A stretch of 64,000 bases of DNA from an uncultured Pelagibacteraceae bacterium (GTDB taxonomy: Bacteria > Pseudomonadota > Alphaproteobacteria > Pelagibacterales > Pelagibacteraceae). Each line of letters starts with the position of its first letter. Position 1 is the stretch's first letter. The notes beneath the pieces were generated by a model. That model was not told the DNA's origin. It was given only the letters and a program-made list of their open reading frames with translations, and made no database searches. Both the position numbers and the translations under genes were made by a program. The stretch spans positions 1-64,000 of the forward strand of contig CACFKF010000005.1 of the NCBI GenBank assembly GCA_902566775.1. The letters run 5' to 3'. This document shows positions 1-8,595 of the stretch, one piece after another.

Positions 1-1
1 A

Positions 2-973
2 ATGGTGCCTTTGTTAGAGGCGGTTGTTCAAGCTGGAAGACCTTTAATGATAATCTCAGAAGATGTTGAAGGAGAAGCTTTGGCAACCTTAGTTGTGAAT
101 AAACTAAGAGGCGGTTTAAAAGTTGTTGCTGTAAAAGCCCCTGGATTTGGAGATAGAAGAAAAGCAATGCTTGAAGATATTGCAATATTAACTGGTGGAA
201 CGGTAATTTCTGAAGATCTTGGTGTAAAATTAGAAAATGTTAAACTTACTGATCTTGGTTCTTGCAAAAGAACTAAAGTGGACAAAGAAAATACTACAAT
301 TATAAGTGGATCTGGTAAAAAATCTGATATCGAGGCAAGATGTACTCAAATAAGACAACAAGCTGACGAGACCACTTCTGATTATGATAAAGAAAAACTT
401 CAAGAAAGATTGGCTAAACTTGCTGGCGGTGTTGCCGTGATAAAAGTAGGTGGCGCAACTGAAGTAGAAGTAAAAGAAAAGAAAGATAGAGTGGAAGATG
501 CTTTAAATGCGACAAGAGCTGCTGTTGAAGAAGGAATAGTGGTTGGTGGTGGGTGTGCTCTTCTTTATGCTGCTCAAGATCTAGGTAAAGTTAAAACTAA
601 AGGTGACGACCAAAAAGCTGGCGTTGATTTGGTTAAAAAAGCTTTAGAAACTCCTATTAGACAAATTACAAAAAATGCTGGAGTAGATGGTTCTGTGGTA
701 GTTGGAAAACTATTAGAAAAAAATAAACCTTCTCAAGGATTTGATGCTCAAAATGAAGAGTATTGCGATATGTTTGAAAAAGGAATTATTGACCCTGTAA
801 AAGTTGTAAGAACTGCTTTACAAGACGCAGCTTCTATCGCTGGTTTACTTGTAACTACAGAAGCTATGATTGCTGACAAACCAGAAGAAAAAGATGCTGG
901 TCCTGCTGGAATGCCTGGAGGCGGAATGGGCGGTATGGGTGGCATGGGTGGTATGGGTGGTATGGGAATGTAA
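2..973 (+). CDS. groEL: Chaperonin GroEL, C-terminal part (5' end outside window)
   Basis: This is the 60-kDa chaperonin subunit that, with GroES, folds cytosolic proteins inside a 14-mer cage. About 323 of the usual 540-550 residues are present, from the apical domain onward, and the reading frame is open at the left edge, so the first Met in view is internal. Family landmarks include [26 protein letters not shown], the AxRAAVEEG segment of the equatorial domain and a C-terminal Gly-Gly-Met repeat tail. The glycine-rich segment reads GGGCALLYA where many homologues have GGGVALL, a minor change. A strong hairpin terminator follows the stop codon. The call is secure. Confidence 0.98.
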   Translation: MVPLLEAVVQAGRPLMIISEDVEGEALATLVVNKLRGGLKVVAVKAPGFGDRRKAMLEDIAILTGGTVISEDLGVKLENVKLTDLGSCKRTKVDKENTTIISGSGKKSDIEARCTQIRQQADETTSDYDKEKLQERLAKLAGGVAVIKVGGATEVEVKEKKDRVEDALNATRAAVEEGIVVGGGCALLYAAQDLGKVKTKGDDQKAGVDLVKKALETPIRQITKNAGVDGSVVVGKLLEKNKPSQGFDAQNEEYCDMFEKGIIDPVKVVRTALQDAASIAGLLVTTEAMIADKPEEKDAGPAGMPGGGMGGMGGMGGMGGMGM

Positions 974-1000
974 TCGTTCCAACCCAAATCAAAATTCAAA

Positions 1001-1030
1001 AAGGCGAGTTTTTACTCGCCTTTTTTTTTC
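1001..1030. terminator. Bidirectional intrinsic terminator between groEL and the MBL gene
   Basis: GGCGAG and CTCGCC pair around a short T-rich loop. The stem is followed by nine T on the plus strand and preceded by an A run, which gives a T tract on the minus strand. It can therefore stop groEL transcription and also the convergent minus-strand gene that ends at 1038. Confidence 0.9.
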
Positions 1031-1037
1031 GATAAAA

Positions 1038-2126
1038 CTAATCACTTAACAATGTTTCTAATTCTCTTACTTCTCCAATTTTAAATATAATTGCATCTTT
1101 TTTGTTATATCCAAATTTTTCGGCATTTGCTTTAAATCTAACCGGAGGTTCCCAAATCGGTTCCAAACTTAAGATTGATGTACCCCAATGCATTCCGATT
1201 ACTTTTTTAACTTTTAAGTCTTGCATTAATGATAAAAGCTCTTCAGGGTTTGCATGAAACACGGATTTATCTTTCACATTAATAATGGGAAAAAAATTGT
1301 AAGCACCAATATTTCCAAATCCTAAGTCAATGGGTCCAAATTTTTCACCTAGATCTTTATAAAAGGGCGCAGGCCCTGTATCACAGGCAAAAAATATCTT
1401 TTTACCTTTGTATTCGATTAAAAAACTTCCCCAAAGACTTCTATCTGTATTTCCATCTCCCCAAATCCAACGCTTGCTCCAATGTTGAGCCGGAATCATT
1501 GTAACTTTTATGTCATTATTTATCTTAATTGTATCAAACCAATCCATTTCTTTTACCTTATCTTTTTTGTATCCATTTCTTGTAAAATATTTTCCAAGTT
1601 TCAAAGGAACAAGTACTTCAGCATTTTTGTAAGGAAAATTTTTTATAGTTCTAATGCTCATGTGGTCATAGTGGTTATGTGTGAGCAAAAATAAATTTAT
1701 TTCGGGAAGTTCTTTCAGAGTTAGAGGGGACTCGACATATTTTTTAGGACCAAACCACAAAGGTCCATAATTTTTTTCAAAAACTGGATCAGTAATAATC
1801 GTAGTGTCTCCAAGTTTAATAATAAAGCTCGCGTGATCAAGCCACATAACATATGAGCCTGACTTATGTCTTTCAAGATTTTTTAAAACATCTTGTTTAT
1901 CAATTACGTGTTCAGGGGGATAGTTTATTTTAAGTTTCTTTTTTTCTTCGCTAAAAACTTTCCATTTCCACTTAAAATTTGGATTTCTTTGAGGGCCACC
2001 TTCTGGATTTCTAAAAGCAAATAGCTTTCCGTCCTTGTAAATATGGTGGTAAGGTTTTTCTATAGATTGAGCCATTGTATTAAAAGTATTTAAAAAAAAT
2101 ATTAATGCAAATATATATTTAAACAT
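1038..2126 (-). CDS. Exported MBL-fold metal-dependent hydrolase (NAPE-PLD/UlaG-like)
   Basis: A 362-residue protein with a hydrophobic N-terminus (about residues 1-19, ending near TMAQ) that looks like a signal peptide, so it probably acts outside the cytoplasm. The metallo-beta-lactamase metal motif THNHYDH lies near residues 149-155. Later metal ligands are plausible in PAQHWSKR, ACDTG and GMHWGT. The order WLDHASFII, then TDPVF, then HxHxDH is typical of the N-acyl-phosphatidylethanolamine phospholipase D-like/UlaG branch of the fold. The true substrate (phospholipid, lactone or other ester) cannot be read from sequence. It is convergent with groEL and shares its terminator. Confidence 0.8.
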   Translation of the reverse strand: MFKYIFALIFFLNTFNTMAQSIEKPYHHIYKDGKLFAFRNPEGGPQRNPNFKWKWKVFSEEKKKLKINYPPEHVIDKQDVLKNLERHKSGSYVMWLDHASFIIKLGDTTIITDPVFEKNYGPLWFGPKKYVESPLTLKELPEINLFLLTHNHYDHMSIRTIKNFPYKNAEVLVPLKLGKYFTRNGYKKDKVKEMDWFDTIKINNDIKVTMIPAQHWSKRWIWGDGNTDRSLWGSFLIEYKGKKIFFACDTGPAPFYKDLGEKFGPIDLGFGNIGAYNFFPIINVKDKSVFHANPEELLSLMQDLKVKKVIGMHWGTSILSLEPIWEPPVRFKANAEKFGYNKKDAIIFKIGEVRELETLLSD

Positions 2127-2143
2127 TTGGCAATAGTATTGTT

Positions 2144-2797
2144 TTAATTGGAATTAAAAATTTTATCTACAATGTAAAGGCCTAGAGCGACAGCAGGTCC
2201 CACTCCAAACGCAAACAACAAAGTTCCTATGCCAACCGTTCCACCTAAATACCATCCGGTAATTACAACCGTAATTTCAAGAAAAGCTCTAACTAAAGCA
2301 ATTGGAAGTTTGGTTTTCTTCTGCAAACCTGTCATTAATCCATCTCTTGGGCCTGGCCCCAAGTTTGCAATTAAATAAAAACCACTGCCCAAGCCTACTA
2401 ACAAAACAGAAATAACTGCCATTAACAATTGAGAAAAATAATTACTTGGTGTCCCAACAAACGCAATAGATACATCAATCATGAAAGCAATTATAATTGC
2501 ATTCAATATTGTACCTATGCCAGGTTTTTGATCTAAGAAGATCCAGAGAAAAATAACGAACAAACTTATAAAAAAAGTTATCAATCCTATTGATAAATCA
2601 ATGTGTAAAGATATTCCCTGAGCTAATACACTCCATGGTGAAGCGCCAGTAAGTGATACAAGCAACAAACCCTCTCCTAATCCAAATAGAGTTAATCCAA
2701 AACATAAAAATAAAAAGGTGGGTAGCTTTGGTTTAAAGTTTAAAGGTTTTTTAGAACTCCAGGAAACTTTAGGTACATTTTTTATAGAAAGAAACAT
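2144..2797 (-). CDS. YczE/YitT-type integral membrane protein
   Basis: A 217-residue protein with five or so hydrophobic segments. The central segment contains GLGSGFYLIANLGPGPRDG followed by a polar loop with LPIALVRAFLE and a glycine-rich GTVGIGTLLFAFGVGP stretch, which is the signature region of the YczE/YyaS family of membrane proteins. Members have no firmly established biochemical role. It lies 17 bases upstream of the MBL-fold gene on the same strand, so the two may be cotranscribed. The start chosen is the first ATG. Confidence 0.7.
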   Translation of the reverse strand: MFLSIKNVPKVSWSSKKPLNFKPKLPTFLFLCFGLTLFGLGEGLLLVSLTGASPWSVLAQGISLHIDLSIGLITFFISLFVIFLWIFLDQKPGIGTILNAIIIAFMIDVSIAFVGTPSNYFSQLLMAVISVLLVGLGSGFYLIANLGPGPRDGLMTGLQKKTKLPIALVRAFLEITVVITGWYLGGTVGIGTLLFAFGVGPAVALGLYIVDKIFNSN

Positions 2798-2843
2798 GTT
2801 TCATTATTAGTATAATTAATCTAACTTTTCTATTTATAATTTT

Positions 2844-3524
2844 ATGAAAAAATACATTTTTATTCTCTTTTTAATTTTTTTATCCTCTTATGCTCAAGCA
2901 CATACATCACATTACAAAGGTATAATAAAAATTGAAATGGAAGTATTTAGAAATAATGAAGCAATTGGTTATAGCAATTATTTTTTTGAACACATAGATA
3001 ATGACATGACTGTCAAAAACTATACCCAATTTAAAGTTAAATTGTTTGGTGCAACCATATTTTCTATATCCAGTGAGGCCATAGAAAAATATAAAGAAAA
3101 TAAATTAATTTATTTTAAATCAATCACATTTCAAAATGATAAAGAAAAGTATGTTAATTTAATTTACGATAAAACCAAAAAAAAATTTATCATAAATGGA
3201 TCTTCATACAAAGGAGAAGCAAGTATGGATTGTGTTATTGGCAATTGGTGGAATCACAAATTACTAAATGCAAATCAACAAATTAGTCCTTTATCAGGTA
3301 GTATAAAAGATCAATTAGTTACATTTGTTGGTAATGAAGATATTACTATATATGGAAAAAATTACTCTACAGCTCATTACAAATTAAGATCTAAAGACGA
3401 CAACTTACCAAAAGATAAAAAATTAGATTTTGATATATGGTTAGATAAAAAAAGTAACTTAATTATAAAAGTTGCATACAAAAGAATGGGGGATTGGGAA
3501 TATAGATTAAAAAGTTTTCAGTAA
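2844..3524 (+). CDS. Secreted protein of unknown function (DUF6134-like)
   Basis: A 226-residue protein with a clear cleavable signal peptide (positively charged MKKY, a hydrophobic run and a SSYAQAH cleavage region at about residues 15-20). The mature part is beta-rich with many polar residues and ends in KKSNLIIKVAYKRMGDWEYRL. This layout resembles DUF6134 proteins, for which no reaction is known. It is probably periplasmic. It is divergent from the YczE-like gene and 44 bases upstream of the J-domain gene. The family assignment is from memory of the pattern and is tentative. Confidence 0.55.
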   Translation: MKKYIFILFLIFLSSYAQAHTSHYKGIIKIEMEVFRNNEAIGYSNYFFEHIDNDMTVKNYTQFKVKLFGATIFSISSEAIEKYKENKLIYFKSITFQNDKEKYVNLIYDKTKKKFIINGSSYKGEASMDCVIGNWWNHKLLNANQQISPLSGSIKDQLVTFVGNEDITIYGKNYSTAHYKLRSKDDNLPKDKKLDFDIWLDKKSNLIIKVAYKRMGDWEYRLKSFQ

Positions 3525-3568
3525 ACAAATTGTAACTTTTGAAATCTAAACTATATTCATTTTAATTT

Positions 3569-4300
3569 ATGTCTATTTGGGGAAGTTTAATTGGTGGAAT
3601 GGTTGGTTTGTCATTAGGTGGACCTTTTGGAATGTTATTAGGTTCACTAATTGGCGGACGAATTTCAAGAGCAAGATCTAGTGCAGCTGGAAGTTTTGGT
3701 ACATTTGCACAACCTCAACAAATTTTTGCTCTATCTTTAATAGTTTTATCTGCAAAGCTTAGTAAAGCAGATGGCCAGGTTAGCAAAGAAGAACTTGTAG
3801 CTGTAAGAGATAAGTTAAAAATTCCAGAAAATGAAATAGAGAATGTTGGAAAAATATTTAATAAGGCTAAAGAGGAAAGCACTGGATATGAACCTTATGC
3901 AAAACAAATAGCTCAAATTTATAAAAATAATCCAAATGTATTGGAAGAAGTAATTAATATCTTGTTTTATATTGCTGAATCAGATGGAAATGTAAGTCAA
4001 TCAGAATTGAATATGATTCAGCACATAGCTCAAATTTTTAACTTAAACCAATCCCAATTTAATTCTATTAAGGAAAGTAGAAAAAGTTCAGACAAATTAA
4101 ATCCATATATTGTACTAGAAAGCAAACCAGAAGATGACCTTCAAACTATAAGAAAAAAATATCTAAAATTAAGCAAAGAACATCATCCTGATTTGTTAAT
4201 GAATAAAGGTGTTCCTAAGGAAGTAATTGTGGAAAGTAAAAAAAAAATGAGAGCAATAAATTTAGCTTGGGATCAAATTCAAAAACTTAAATCTAATTAA
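3569..4300 (+). CDS. djlA: DjlA-like co-chaperone: glycine-zipper segment, TerB domain, C-terminal J domain
   Basis: A 243-residue protein. Residues 1-35 form a glycine-rich hydrophobic segment ([18 protein letters not shown]), residues about 50-160 match the TerB/DjlA helical domain ([17 protein letters not shown]), and residues about 180-243 form a J domain with the HPD motif (KEHHPDLL). This is the DjlA order: a membrane-associated co-chaperone stimulating DnaK. Its stop codon overlaps the stop of the convergent isocitrate lyase gene by three bases. The glycine zipper may insert in or associate with the inner membrane. Confidence 0.8.
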   Translation: MSIWGSLIGGMVGLSLGGPFGMLLGSLIGGRISRARSSAAGSFGTFAQPQQIFALSLIVLSAKLSKADGQVSKEELVAVRDKLKIPENEIENVGKIFNKAKEESTGYEPYAKQIAQIYKNNPNVLEEVINILFYIAESDGNVSQSELNMIQHIAQIFNLNQSQFNSIKESRKSSDKLNPYIVLESKPEDDLQTIRKKYLKLSKEHHPDLLMNKGVPKEVIVESKKKMRAINLAWDQIQKLKSN

Positions 4301-5574
4301 AACTGTTCAGATTCTGTTGAATCTTTCATGGCAGTAGTAGAACTTTTGCCTGAACTTATAGTATTTGATACAGCATCAAAATAAGATGTTCCCACTTCTC
4401 TTTGGTGTTTAACGCTTGTATAACCATCTTTTTCTCTTGCGAATTCTTGTTGCTGAATTTTTGAGTAAGCTGTCATACCTTGAGACTTATATTTTTCTGC
4501 CAGTTCAAATATTGCTATATTTTGTGTATGAAAACCAGCAAGAGTAATAAATTGAAACTTGTAGCCCATTTCTGCAATTTTCACCTGAAAGGAAGCAATC
4601 TCTTCATCAGATAAATGTTTTTTCCAATTAAATGATGGAGAACAATTATACGCAAGTAGCTTTCCAGGAAACTTGGCATGAATTGCATCTGCAAATTTTT
4701 TAGCTTCTTCTATATTAGGTGTTGCAGTTTCGCACCATATTAAATCTGAATAAGGAGCATAAGCTAAACCTCTAGAGATTGCTTGCTCAATTCCATGTTT
4801 AACATAAAAGAAACCTTCTGGTGATCTTTTACCGGTCAAAAAGGGTTTATCATTTTCATCGTGATCATTTGTAATTAATTTAGCAGCGTTTGCATCTGTC
4901 CTTGCTAAAATAATTAGTGGTACATCAGCAATATCAGCTGCAAGCCTAGCTGCTTTCAAATTTTTTATCATTGTGCCAGTAGGAACTAATACTTTTCCTC
5001 CCATATGCCCACATTTTTTTTCGCTGGCAAGCTGATCCTCAAAATGAACACCTGCAGCTCCAGATCTAATAAATTTTTTTGTTAATTCAAAAACATTTAG
5101 TGGTCCGCCAAATCCTGCTTCACCATCAGCAATAATTGGCAACATATAATCTACTCTATCTTTTGTTTTCATGTCACCATCTTTGATTTCCATATGTTGG
5201 ATTTGATCAGCTCTGATTAGTGCATTATTCATCGCATCAACTAACTTTGGAGCGCTATCAAATGGATATAATGATTGATCCGGATACATTTCTCCAGCGC
5301 TATTTGCGTCTGCCGCTACTTGCCATCCGCTCAAATAAATTGCCTTTAAACCTGCTTTGGCGTGTTGAACAGCATGGTTTCCTGACAATGATCCAAGTGT
5401 ATTTATATAAGGTTCTGTATTCAAAAGTTCCCAAAGTTTTTTTGATTGATGCTTGCACATAGAGTGCTCAATTTTGATTGAGCCTCTTAATCTTTCTACT
5501 TCTTCTGGTGTATAATCTCTTTTTATTCCCGTAAATCTTTTCAAATCATATGAAACTTTTGCCTCTGAACTCAT
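4297..5574 (-). CDS. aceA: Isocitrate lyase
   Basis: Cleaves isocitrate into succinate and glyoxylate, the first step of the glyoxylate bypass. The 425-residue length is typical of bacterial enzymes. The catalytic loop KKCGHMGGK is at about residues 186-194, preceded by VHFEDQ and the metal-binding region [10 protein letters not shown], and followed by ILARTDA and NCSPSFNW. The locus is divergent from a RamB/ScfR-type regulator, a family that in other bacteria controls acetate and glyoxylate genes. A 55-codon ORF lies immediately upstream on the same strand. No malate synthase is in view. Confidence 0.97.
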   Translation of the reverse strand: MSSEAKVSYDLKRFTGIKRDYTPEEVERLRGSIKIEHSMCKHQSKKLWELLNTEPYINTLGSLSGNHAVQHAKAGLKAIYLSGWQVAADANSAGEMYPDQSLYPFDSAPKLVDAMNNALIRADQIQHMEIKDGDMKTKDRVDYMLPIIADGEAGFGGPLNVFELTKKFIRSGAAGVHFEDQLASEKKCGHMGGKVLVPTGTMIKNLKAARLAADIADVPLIILARTDANAAKLITNDHDENDKPFLTGKRSPEGFFYVKHGIEQAISRGLAYAPYSDLIWCETATPNIEEAKKFADAIHAKFPGKLLAYNCSPSFNWKKHLSDEEIASFQVKIAEMGYKFQFITLAGFHTQNIAIFELAEKYKSQGMTAYSKIQQQEFAREKDGYTSVKHQREVGTSYFDAVSNTISSGKSSTTAMKDSTESEQF

Positions 5575-5617
5575 TAAAAATATTTCCTCGTTATAGTTTG
5601 TAAATTAGATATGGGTC

Positions 5618-5785
5618 TTACTTATTTTCACTATATTCATTAGTGAACTCGTTCATTCCACTTGAGCCCCAATCACAATGGTCATCTCTAAGATAAACAC
5701 CTGTCTCGCTATACTGGTACAAGTCCTCATTTTGAGTTACCTGATGCTTGCTCTCTGGTGCTTTGCTGTTGTTTTTGTTGTTCAT
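5618..5785 (-). CDS. Small hypothetical protein upstream of aceA (55 aa)
   Basis: An ATG-to-TAA reading frame fills the gap between the aceA start and the putative RamB sites. It encodes a polar, acidic 55-residue peptide beginning MNNKNNSKAPESKHQ and ending TNEYSENK, with the central motif YLRDDHCDWGSSGMNEF. It has no membrane segment. The stop is 43 bases upstream of the aceA ATG, so aceA would be cotranscribed with it. Its codon composition (GAG, CAG, AGC, TAC) is less AT-biased than that of its neighbours. I do not recognise the family. It may be a real small protein or a leader peptide affecting aceA. Confidence 0.55.
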   Translation of the reverse strand: MNNKNNSKAPESKHQVTQNEDLYQYSETGVYLRDDHCDWGSSGMNEFTNEYSENK

Positions 5786-5796
5786 ATGGATCTTAT

Positions 5797-5817
5797 AATT
5801 TACAAAATTTACAATTT
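5797..5817. promoter_or_regulatory. Candidate RamB/ScfR operator, aceA side
   Basis: Two direct copies of TTTACAA start 9 bases apart (5799 and 5808), 12 bases upstream of the small ORF that precedes aceA. An identical tandem occurs at 5871-5889. From memory, RamB-type regulators bind repeated TTTGC(A)A-like boxes, which these resemble. The function is inferred. Confidence 0.5.
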
Positions 5818-5870
5818 CTACAATAATATCAATAATGCTTGTAAAATATGATAATTTTATGTAAATTATT

Positions 5871-5889
5871 ATTTACAAAATTTACAAAT
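5871..5889. promoter_or_regulatory. Candidate RamB/ScfR operator, regulator side (autoregulation)
   Basis: This has the same two TTTACAA direct repeats as the aceA-side copy, again with a two-base AA spacer (boxes at 5872 and 5881), ending 7 bases before the regulator ATG. An inverted GTAAAT half-site lies just upstream near 5860. The position suggests autoregulation of the divergent regulator gene. Confidence 0.5.
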
Positions 5890-5896
5890 AGAAAAT

Positions 5897-6778
5897 ATGA
5901 GTCAAACAGATCTAAAAATTGGTCCAAAAATTAAAGGTTTTAGGAGGCAATTGGGCATTCAAGCAAATAAACTGGCTGAACAATTAAACATTTCTCCAAG
6001 TTACCTTGCATTAATTGAAGGTGGAAAAAGAAAAATTGATGGAGATCTATTGCTCAAAGTCTGCGAAGAGCTAAAAATAGAATTATCCGACCTAACAACA
6101 AAATCTGACATTAACTTATCAAACGATATTTCAGAATTATTAGATGATAAATTGTTTGAAGATTTAGATATATTGGGCCCCGAAATTAAAGATTTGGTAA
6201 ATACAAATCCTAAAATGGCAAGAGCTCTAATAAAGCTAGGAGATAATTACAAACAAAAAGATCATGAGTTAATTAACAAGGTGGAAAATTTATCCGGCAA
6301 AATGATAGATAATAGAAAAAATTCTTTTCCTGGAGAGGTTGTTTCAGATTTTATTCAAGAAAATAAAAATTACTTTCCTAAACTAGAAAATTTTGCAAAC
6401 ATAATTTTTGAAAAAATTCAAACTAACAATCGAACAAGATACATGTCAATATGTGAATTCCTAAAAAATGAATATTCTATAACAGTTAAAGATGTCATTC
6501 CAGAGGAAGGAAAACCTTTTTCCAAAGTATATAATAAGGATAAAAAAGAACTTTTGTTAAGTGATTTTGTTTCTTTAGAAACAAAAAAATTATTTGCTGC
6601 TGCACAAATTGCCCAAGAGGGTGCTATGGATGAAATAAATGAATATTTATCAAAATTTTCTTTTCCTTCTGAGGAATCAAAAAAACTAACAAAAGTTGCA
6701 TTATTAAACTATTGTGGAGCTGCTATTTTAATGCCTTATAAATTATTCCATCAAGAATGTAAAAAAACAAAAATATGA
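5897..6778 (+). CDS. RamB/ScfR-type transcriptional regulator, N-terminal part (frameshifted)
   Basis: The first 293 residues of a short-chain-fatty-acid/glyoxylate-bypass regulator. Residues 1-70 form an XRE helix-turn-helix (KLAEQLNISPSYLALIEGGKR). The middle corresponds to the IrrE-like domain but has no HExxH zinc motif, as is usual in this family. The frame stops abruptly after LMPYKLFHQECKK, where homologues continue into a conserved helix. That continuation (YDLELLQ, SFEQVAHR) is found one frame over from 6774. Full-length relatives are about 470 residues, close to the sum of the two parts. Divergent from aceA. Either an indel error, a recent mutation or slippage-dependent expression. 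Confidence 0.85.
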   Translation: MSQTDLKIGPKIKGFRRQLGIQANKLAEQLNISPSYLALIEGGKRKIDGDLLLKVCEELKIELSDLTTKSDINLSNDISELLDDKLFEDLDILGPEIKDLVNTNPKMARALIKLGDNYKQKDHELINKVENLSGKMIDNRKNSFPGEVVSDFIQENKNYFPKLENFANIIFEKIQTNNRTRYMSICEFLKNEYSITVKDVIPEEGKPFSKVYNKDKKELLLSDFVSLETKKLFAAAQIAQEGAMDEINEYLSKFSFPSEESKKLTKVALLNYCGAAILMPYKLFHQECKKTKI

Positions 6779-6788
6779 TCTTGAGCTT

Positions 6789-7322
6789 TTGCAAAATAGT
6801 TTTGCCACATCCTTTGAACAGGTGGCTCATAGAGTTACATGTTTACAAGATCCAAAACTCCCTGGAATTCCTTTTCATATGTTAAGAGTTGATATTGCTG
6901 GAAATATTTCAAAAAGATTTTCTCTTTCTGGCATAGAGATCCCAAGATATGGTGGTGCTTGTCCAAGGTGGAACATTTATTCTGCGTTCACAACTCCTGG
7001 AAAAATTCATGCAGCAGTAAGCAAAATGTCTAATGGAGAAAAATATGTTTGTATTGCAAAAACTGTAGAAAAAGGAGTTGGAAGGTATGGCAAGTCAAAA
7101 AGCATGTTGTCCATTGGTCTAGGATGTGAAGCAAAATATGCTAAAGATTTTATATACACTGAAAATTTAAATGTTAATGACAAAAAAATAGAAATGCCTA
7201 TAGGAGTTTCTTGTCGAACATGTGATCGACTAAATTGTTCTCAAAGAGCCTTTCCACCTCTTCATAAAAAATTTGATGTAGATATAAATTCGAGGGGAGT
7301 CTCAGTATATGTTACTGAGTAA
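6789..7322 (+). CDS. RamB/ScfR-type transcriptional regulator, C-terminal part (frameshifted)
   Basis: The downstream half of the same regulator, in the +1 frame relative to the first half. It carries the sequence SFEQVAHRVTCLQ, then the ScfRs domain with PRYGGACPRWN and the cysteine motif CRTCDRLNCSQRAFPP near the C-terminus, typical of this family. The coding frame really begins at 6774, directly after the A-rich junction. The TTG at 6789 is only the first possible start. It has no ribosome binding site or plausible independent start, so it is not an independent gene. Removing one A from the 7-A or 5-A run at 6761-6773 restores a single protein. Confidence 0.85.
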   Translation: MQNSFATSFEQVAHRVTCLQDPKLPGIPFHMLRVDIAGNISKRFSLSGIEIPRYGGACPRWNIYSAFTTPGKIHAAVSKMSNGEKYVCIAKTVEKGVGRYGKSKSMLSIGLGCEAKYAKDFIYTENLNVNDKKIEMPIGVSCRTCDRLNCSQRAFPPLHKKFDVDINSRGVSVYVTE

Positions 7323-7330
7323 AAAAATTA

Positions 7331-8560
7331 TCAATTTTTTTTATTTTTTTCTCGCTCTCTCGCCAAAAGTTGTGTTAAAGAATCTACCATTAAATCAGAA
7401 GCTTTAAATATTTCATTAGTTTTTAGTTCATGTGTAGTATTTTTTTCAGGATTGCTTTTGTCTTCTATAATTACTCCTTCATCTGGAGAATTATTTTTTA
7501 TGTAAATTAATAACAACCATTCATCATCAATAGTTTCGTCCCACTTAATAAATATTTCTCCAGTTTCAAATCTTCTATCTACACATCTAAAAATTGACAT
7601 ATGTCTAGTTATATGTCGTTTATTAAGCTGAAATACTAAGCTACTTGCGCTTCTATAAAAACTTTCAAGACAGCTTTCTATTTTTTGTCTCTCTAATAAA
7701 TACTCTCTTTCTTTTTGCAAAAGGCTTTCCCTGTCATCTCCTTCCTGGACATGAACTCCTAAAGCCTCAACTCTTTCCCTAATTTTTTGATCTCTGATAA
7801 CTCTATATTTTGCTTTTAATCTATCTATTCTTTCTTGTAGGCCTGCATAATCTTCTCTTTGTTCTTTTAGTGAAATTTTTTCTAATTTTTCTAACTCTTT
7901 GATTTCTCGAATTCTAAATTTTTCAATTTGTCTATCAATTTTAAGCTCTTCAAGGAACTTTTTTTGCCTTTCTGCTTGTTCTTTTCTGATAATGGCTTGC
8001 TCTTTTCTAAGAAATAATTTTATGTCTTTTGCTCTTTCTTTTTCCATTCTTTTTTCTTCTTGAAGCTCTTTTTTTTTATCTTCAAGTTTTTGTTTTTCTT
8101 GAAGTCTATATTCTTTTTCAGAAGCTATTTTTTCTTGATACATTCTTTTATTTTCTTCTATTTGCTTTCTTCTTTTTTCTTCTTCTTTAATAAACTTATA
8201 CTCATATATTTTTTCAGAAAATTTTTGAAAAAAGTTTTGAATAAATTTTTGAAGACTAAATTTAATCTTAAATTTAAATTTTAGTTTTAATTTTTCCTCA
8301 AACCTAATAATCTTTAAAATCAGTCTTTTAGAGCTATTTTTAATTTTTATTGGTTTTTTATTATGAATTTTACTTGAAAATTTTAAAAATGTTTTTTTTA
8401 ACTTTTTTATTTTAATTTTTTTTTTAAATCTTCTTTTTTTAATTTTTCTTTTAAATCTTCTTTTTTGAATTTTTTTTTTTGTAGATTTTCTTCTTTTATG
8501 CTTTCTTTTTACTATTATTTTTTTTCTTTTTAATTTTTTTTTTTTTGCCTTTTTTTTCAT
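7331..8560 (-). CDS. Extremely lysine/arginine-rich coiled-coil protein, function unknown
   Basis: A 409-residue protein in three parts. Residues 1 to about 100 are almost entirely Lys, Arg, Ile, Leu and Phe (for example KKKAKKKKLKRKK), like a histone-H1-type or nucleic-acid-binding tail. Residues about 110-290 are a long charged Glu/Lys/Arg/Gln heptad region, likely a coiled coil. Residues about 300-409 look folded, with HITRHMSIFRC, ETGEIFIKWDE and DDEWLLLIYIKNN. I do not recognise the family. Possible roles are nucleoid or RNA binding, or a ribosome-associated scaffold, but these are guesses. It has no signal peptide or membrane segment. It is 36 bases upstream of cfa on the same strand. 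Confidence 0.75.
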   Translation of the reverse strand: MKKKAKKKKLKRKKIIVKRKHKRRKSTKKKIQKRRFKRKIKKRRFKKKIKIKKLKKTFLKFSSKIHNKKPIKIKNSSKRLILKIIRFEEKLKLKFKFKIKFSLQKFIQNFFQKFSEKIYEYKFIKEEEKRRKQIEENKRMYQEKIASEKEYRLQEKQKLEDKKKELQEEKRMEKERAKDIKLFLRKEQAIIRKEQAERQKKFLEELKIDRQIEKFRIREIKELEKLEKISLKEQREDYAGLQERIDRLKAKYRVIRDQKIRERVEALGVHVQEGDDRESLLQKEREYLLERQKIESCLESFYRSASSLVFQLNKRHITRHMSIFRCVDRRFETGEIFIKWDETIDDEWLLLIYIKNNSPDEGVIIEDKSNPEKNTTHELKTNEIFKASDLMVDSLTQLLAREREKNKKN

Positions 8561-8595
8561 AAAAAACTAACCAATCTAGACTTACCAAGAAAATA

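Noticed and set aside
5575-5900. Glycine-type riboswitch near the glyoxylate locus
   Set aside because: No tandem conserved aptamer core was seen. The gap is explained by the small ORF and TTTACAA repeats.
8060-8284. A plus-strand Phe/Leu-rich frame that looks like a membrane peptide
   Set aside because: It is the antisense of the Lys/Glu coiled coil of the minus-strand gene (AAA/GAA codons read as TTT/TTC), not a gene.
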